From Toxotes chatareus (lineage: Eukaryota; Chordata; Actinopteri; Toxotidae), in NCBI GenBank assembly GCA_016801885.1, contig CM028888.1, positions 3,518,501 through 3,582,500 of the forward strand: DNA of 64,000 nucleotides, given 5' to 3'. The notes under the pieces are model-generated. The model was not told where the DNA came from, made no database searches, and saw only the letters and a list, made by a program, of their open reading frames with translations. The position numbers and the translations under genes were made by a program. Positions 62,501 to 64,000 of the stretch are shown here, piece after piece; within the stretch, counting starts at the first letter, position 1; every line of letters begins with the position of its first letter.

Positions 62501-63820
62501 AAAAGGTAGTTAATGACTTACAGAGAGCCTTGCAAGCAGGTGATGGGCAGTAATGTGACAGTGTCTGTGGTATTTAGTGTCACCACTGGTGTTTCTGTGT
62601 GTGTGTCTCACCAGGTGCTGTGGCTGCCATCAGATCTGAGGGCTCTGGTGCAGGAAATCGATCCTGAGCTCCAGCAGACGTCTGGAAGTCGGCTCCCTCT
62701 AGAGGAGCTCCAGAGTAACCACATCGTCAAACTGAACCTGCACTACAGCTCCATGTCCGCCGAGCTTGTCAGGTCACACTGTGTCTGTGCGTGTCTTTGT
62801 ATCCGCGATGCCCCTGGGTATTTAGTAACACAACATGTTTTTTTTTCTTCTCACTCGTGTGCAGTGAGTACACCGCCGTGAACATCACCACCAACCTGTA
62901 CGTGATCAGCCAGCCGTGGCTCTACTCTCTGGCCTGGTGCACTGGAGTCCACTCGGTCACCACCAACGCCCCCCAGCTGCTCAGCGCCATGAGCTCCCCG
63001 CTCTTCCTCATGGTAAGACTATGAGTTACAGTTCAACCAACATCTCTCATGTTCAGCCTCACCTGTTTCACCAGCAGTGAGCCATGGTTCAGTAATTGTT
63101 CAGGAATTCAGCACTGAACTTCCGCAAAGTTCAGCCTTTACCTTGGAAATAAAAAAAAATTCTTCTCTTAAGGTCCACTTATTTGCTTTATACAGAAGTT
63201 TCACCTGAATGTCATGGTCTTCATCAGCAGACTGAGTTTGCTCAGGTGTCTTGGATACAGCTAAGCTCATTCTGAAACTTGTACAGTTACAGGTGGTCAT
63301 ACATGACCACAGCTTGATTTTTAAGTCACCCGATGACAGGTGAACTATTTCCACAACAGGTGGGCAAACTCCACTTGATGAAGACGGTGACCTGCAGCTG
63401 AAAGCTCAGCAAAATGTTAGTGAGCAGACTGTTTTAAGACTTTAACTGAACTGAGTTTAAGGAAACAAGCCTCTCTGCCTTCACACTGTTATGCTTCATC
63501 TCTCTCTGTCTTTCAGAGTCCAGATGAGTTTAACCTGATGTGGATTCTCACTAATTTGCTGTCCCTCGTGCTGATCCTCATCATCTTCGTTTTTCACTGG
63601 TGAATCACACCCGCTCGGTTTTAAAAACACTGACAGTGAATTAGAAAGTGCATCCTACCTGTTTATTCTCTGAGTAAATCTGAGATGTAGGGTTGAGTTT
63701 TCACCCTGCATCTGAGTTTTTGCTTTGTGTTTTCTGGCAGGTGGCGAGAGCGAGGACTGGCCTTCTCCTCAGGCAGCAAAATCACTGTGGACAATGCAAC
63801 TTACAGCAAATTCAAAACAG
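56540..63820 (+). CDS. gdpd4: Six-transmembrane glycerophosphodiester phosphodiesterase, GDPD4 type, 3' end outside window
   Basis: Membrane enzyme of the GDE family that hydrolyses glycerophosphodiesters. Exons: 56540-56713, 57563-57666, 58625-58718, 59011-59070, 60115-60213, 60317-60410, 60636-60781, 61335-61417, 61615-61765, 62029-62253, 62615-62772, 62865-63012, 63517-63599, 63741-63820 (566 codons so far, phases consistent; a donor at 63821 continues the gene). Five membrane spans precede the GDPD domain and a sixth follows it (LMWILTNLLSLVLILIIFVF). Catalytic landmarks are intact: GHRGAP (251-256), PENT, E279/D281 in LETDV, H294-D295 in FLMHD. The N terminus resembles GDPD5 (GLYGCRWRRYERS), but the tail after the last span (WRERGLAFSSGSKI) lacks the conserved GDPD5 and GDPD2 endings as I recall them. 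With AQP11/RSF1 synteny this points to GDPD4. The family is certain, the paralogue likely. Confidence 0.9.
56714..57562 (+). other. gdpd4: gdpd4 intron 1, no recognised feature
   Basis: AT-rich 849-bp intron. A short CpG-containing patch (GGTAAACGGCGCGCAGCG) lies near 57350-57368. No exon or element was assigned. Confidence 0.5.
57667..58624 (+). other. gdpd4: gdpd4 intron 2, no recognised feature
   Basis: 958-bp AT-rich intron. The reverse-strand open frame 58284-58493 has no splice or domain support. Confidence 0.5.
59266..59327 (+). repeat. 30-bp tandem duplication, two perfect copies
   Basis: The unit starting GTACTAAGACTTACAGCAAA and ending GTAATTCCC occurs at 59266-59295 and again at 59296-59325, followed by GT of a third start. 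The copies are identical, so the duplication is recent. Confidence 0.95.
59954..59997. repeat. Perfect 21-bp inverted repeat with a 2-base centre
   Basis: The left arm 59954-59974 (starts TGCAGAAAAATACATTC) and right arm 59977-59997 (ends GAATGTATTTTTCTGCA) are exact reverse complements around TG at 59975-59976. As RNA this gives a stem of about 20 bp with a four-base CUGG loop. Confidence 0.95.
60782..61334 (+). other. gdpd4: gdpd4 intron 7, no recognised feature
   Basis: 553-bp intron without a recognised element. Open frames on the reverse strand (60979-61212) are not supported. Confidence 0.5.
62254..62614 (+). other. gdpd4: gdpd4 intron 10, no recognised feature
   Basis: 361-bp intron ending in a GT-rich stretch (tgtgtgtgtgtctcaccag) at the acceptor of exon 11. 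Confidence 0.5.
63013..63516 (+). other. gdpd4: gdpd4 intron 12, no recognised feature
   Basis: 504-bp intron. The reverse-strand open frame 63100-63354 is not supported by splice signals or domains. Confidence 0.5.
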
Positions 63821-64000
63821 GTAAGCTACTGTAAAAAAAAGGATCAGAGTCAGAACCAAGGTGTTAATTTTCCATAGGCATCCACTCCAGCTTTAACTTA
63901 AGTAGCATTGTGGATGTTTAGGCTTCAAATGTTATGATACAGATGTATAAAATATGTCTATCTAATCTAATTGATAATTAAAATATTCATGAGTTGCTTA
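63821..64000 (+). other. gdpd4: gdpd4 intron after exon 14, running off the window
   Basis: Begins with the donor GTAAGC at 63821 and continues to the edge with AT-rich sequence. The remaining coding exons and stop lie to the right. Confidence 0.7.

Noticed and set aside
56540..63820. Assignment as GDPD5 (GDE2)
   Set aside because: The N terminus is similar, but the tail after the last membrane span lacks the conserved GDPD5 sequence, and the neighbours AQP11 and RSF1 fit GDPD4.

Overview
This window is vertebrate nuclear DNA, most likely from a percomorph (perch-like) teleost fish. It contains four multi-exon protein genes with GT-AG introns, long AT-rich introns and 3' UTRs, polyadenylation signals, and dispersed repeats of a kind I associate with spiny-rayed fishes (GCTAAGCTAA-type elements at 14.83-15.0 kb and 18.69-19.2 kb). 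No bacterial, viral or organellar genes were seen. All exon borders below were worked out by hand from splice consensus, reading phase and remembered family similarity. No alignment was run.

Layout: (1) 20-1902, + strand: the last five coding exons of fchsd2 (F-BAR/double-SH3 endocytic adaptor), then a 2-kb 3' UTR ending near 3.94 kb. (2) 5058-18052, + strand: a complete rsf1 gene (histone-binding subunit of the RSF chromatin remodeller). It has 16 coding exons totalling 5247 nt (1748 aa), including a 2.7-kb acidic exon and a PHD finger split over two exons. A 3.1-kb 3' UTR ends at a poly(A) signal at 21177. (3) About 21391-49151: one uninterrupted satellite array of roughly 27.8 kb, made of a 75-bp AT-rich monomer (about 370 copies by division, not counted). 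It begins only about 200 bp past the end of rsf1. (4) 51368-53551, - strand: a complete three-exon aqp11 gene (271 aa). (5) 56540 to beyond 63820, + strand: 14 coding exons of a six-transmembrane glycerophosphodiester phosphodiesterase, best called gdpd4. It is cut by the right window edge.

The gene set matches a block known from human chromosome 11q13 (FCHSD2, GDPD4, AQP11, RSF1). The satellite is therefore most simply a local expansion inside conserved gene territory, between the ends of the convergent neighbours rsf1 and aqp11. The genes do not form a pathway: they serve endocytosis, chromatin, water/glycerol transport and membrane phosphodiester hydrolysis.

The most unusual content is the array. 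Each monomer carries a self-complementary A-tract/T-tract core and several GTCA boxes. The array shows zonation: CGTCATAG-type flanks and a central zone rich in CGCCATAG. It contains traceable long-range duplications (about 2.19 kb apart on the left, 2.6 kb apart on the right) and degenerate edges. Its interior is much richer in small indels than its edges, which may be biology or may be poor consensus in the assembly. I found no convincing undescribed gene system.
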